Origin: Actinocatenispora sp036503555
GTDB lineage: Bacteria; Actinomycetota; Actinomycetes; Mycobacteriales; Micromonosporaceae
Length of the DNA: 64,000 nucleotides
Direction of reading: 5' to 3'
Assembly (NCBI GenBank): GCA_036503555.1
Contig: DASXWQ010000074.1
Location: 1 to 64,000 of the forward strand
Shown: positions 63,495 to 64,000 of the stretch, piece by piece
Layout: each line of letters begins with the position of its first letter
Position numbering within the stretch: position 1 is the stretch's first letter
Notes under the pieces: model-generated
Database searches by the model: none
Told to the model about the DNA's origin: nothing
The model's input: the letters and a program-made list of their open reading frames with translations, nothing else
Position numbers and translations under genes: made by a program

Positions 63495-64000
63495 GCGGGA
63501 GAGAGTAGCCCCCCGGGTCCCGTTCCCGGGAGTCCCGGAACGCCGATTTCCGCGCCCGTACGCTCCGGACGTGGCAACCGTCACCCGCGCCATCGGCGTC
63601 TCCCTTCGCGTCGGCGCCGCGGTCCGGCGCCCCGCCGTACGTCGGCGGGTCGGCCGGGCGCGGCGCCCGGTGCTCGCGTGGTCGATCGGCTCGGGCCGGT
63701 TCGTGGTGATGCGCTGGGATGTGCGCCCACCACGGGCCGGACCGACGGTGTGGCCAGGCATGGGCGACAGGTCGGGCCATGCCGCCCTACCAGGCCATTG
63801 TTGCACTTTGTATTCGCGCTGTATACACACAGTTGCCGATCCGGGCAGCGGTCGCCCGACCGGACGCGGGGCGCGGCGTGGTGATCGACACGCACCCGTA
63901 CCGGCGGCCACCTGAACGCTGGTAAAGAAGGTTACGGTCGCGTAGGTTCTGCCCCGGACCCCTGGACGGCCACCGAGCCGGGCAGCGGCCGTTCGAGCCT
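63495..64000. other. About 500 bases without a supported gene at the right edge
   Basis: No frame here has a credible start and protein-like composition. A short AT-richer patch (63797-63830) contains TTGTTG, 18 bases later TATACA, and the 8-base palindrome TGTATACA, which could be a rightward promoter. Near the edge TACG-GTCG-CGTA (63933-63944) is an inverted repeat that may be an operator for a gene outside the window. A short frame ending at 63925 is noted but not called. Confidence 0.35.
63502..63507 (-). promoter_or_regulatory. -10 box (TACTCT) of the leftward one-TM protein gene
   Basis: On the minus strand TACTCT is followed by 7 bases and the GTG at 63494. Confidence 0.5.

Noticed and set aside
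63719..63925. 68-codon frame at the right edge, possible GntR-like N-terminus
   Set aside because: No ribosome binding site, mixed composition, and only weak likeness in its first residues. It crosses the AT-richer promoter-like patch.

Overview
The window is very GC-rich DNA (by eye above 70 %) with dense, often overlapping genes, frequent GTG starts, many TAnnnT -10 boxes placed 6-8 bases before a start codon (leaderless mRNAs), mycothiol-type and Lrp/LuxR/TetR families, and signal-peptide amidases. All of this points to an actinomycete. Codon habits (heavy use of CGTACC/GTACGC-like strings) and the gene families make a Micromonosporaceae-like genome my best guess (inference). EtfD (Rv0338c-like), dcd, a tRNA-Gly and a parS-like site suggest the origin-proximal part of the chromosome, because the mycobacterial counterparts also lie near the origin.

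Layout. 1-6.1 kb: a cut-off small Cys-motif protein, the EtfD-like Fe-S membrane oxidoreductase, a one-TM protein and two CNNM/CorC-type transporter-like proteins in an overlapping run. 6.2-9.5 kb: an SDR reductase divergent from a TetR regulator over a 42-bp palindrome, a cassette of hairpin repeats and an FAD monooxygenase. 9.5-13.5 kb: two tandem secreted peptidoglycan hydrolases (lytic-transglycosylase-like plus amidase). 13.6-17.8 kb: an enolase-superfamily/Gfo-Idh pair, dcd, a LexA box driving a PPOX-family operon, and tRNA-Gly(CCC). 17.8-18.7 kb is a decaying stretch with remnants of an AraC regulator and a carboxylesterase.

18.7-37.9 kb: APH-like kinase and TPR gene; amidinotransferase-fold hydrolase divergent from Lrp/AsnC; a large LuxR (LAL) regulator; a TY-Chap protein; the molybdenum cofactor genes DUF6457-mobA-fdhD; DUF4192; two acetyltransferases; fructosamine kinase; an AAA ATPase; a TetR/hydrolase operon with its operator; a split RibD; a cold-shock-like protein; and peptide deformylase cotranscribed behind an ArsR-like regulator.

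37.9-55 kb: DUF6314/MFS pair, three proline-rich one-TM proteins with extracellular domains (two here, one at 53 kb), an endonuclease Q-UvrD helicase fusion, an AAC(6')-like acetyltransferase, two lipoproteins, a two-component system, another hairpin-repeat cassette, and a DAHP synthase behind a leader peptide (Tyr-Arg-Trp-Phe) and a terminator hairpin that look like ribosome-mediated attenuation. An IlvD/Edd dehydratase and a DinB-like protein follow. 55-64 kb: a 44-codon ORF translationally coupled to two dynamin-like GTPases with long acidic disordered regions, a conserved unknown protein, and a one-TM protein with a basic Pro-rich tail.

I found no rRNA, CRISPR array, complete insertion sequence or prophage. 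The most interesting items are the aromatic-amino-acid attenuator, the EndoQ-helicase fusion, the SOS-controlled PPOX operon next to dcd, and the dispersed tandem hairpin repeat.
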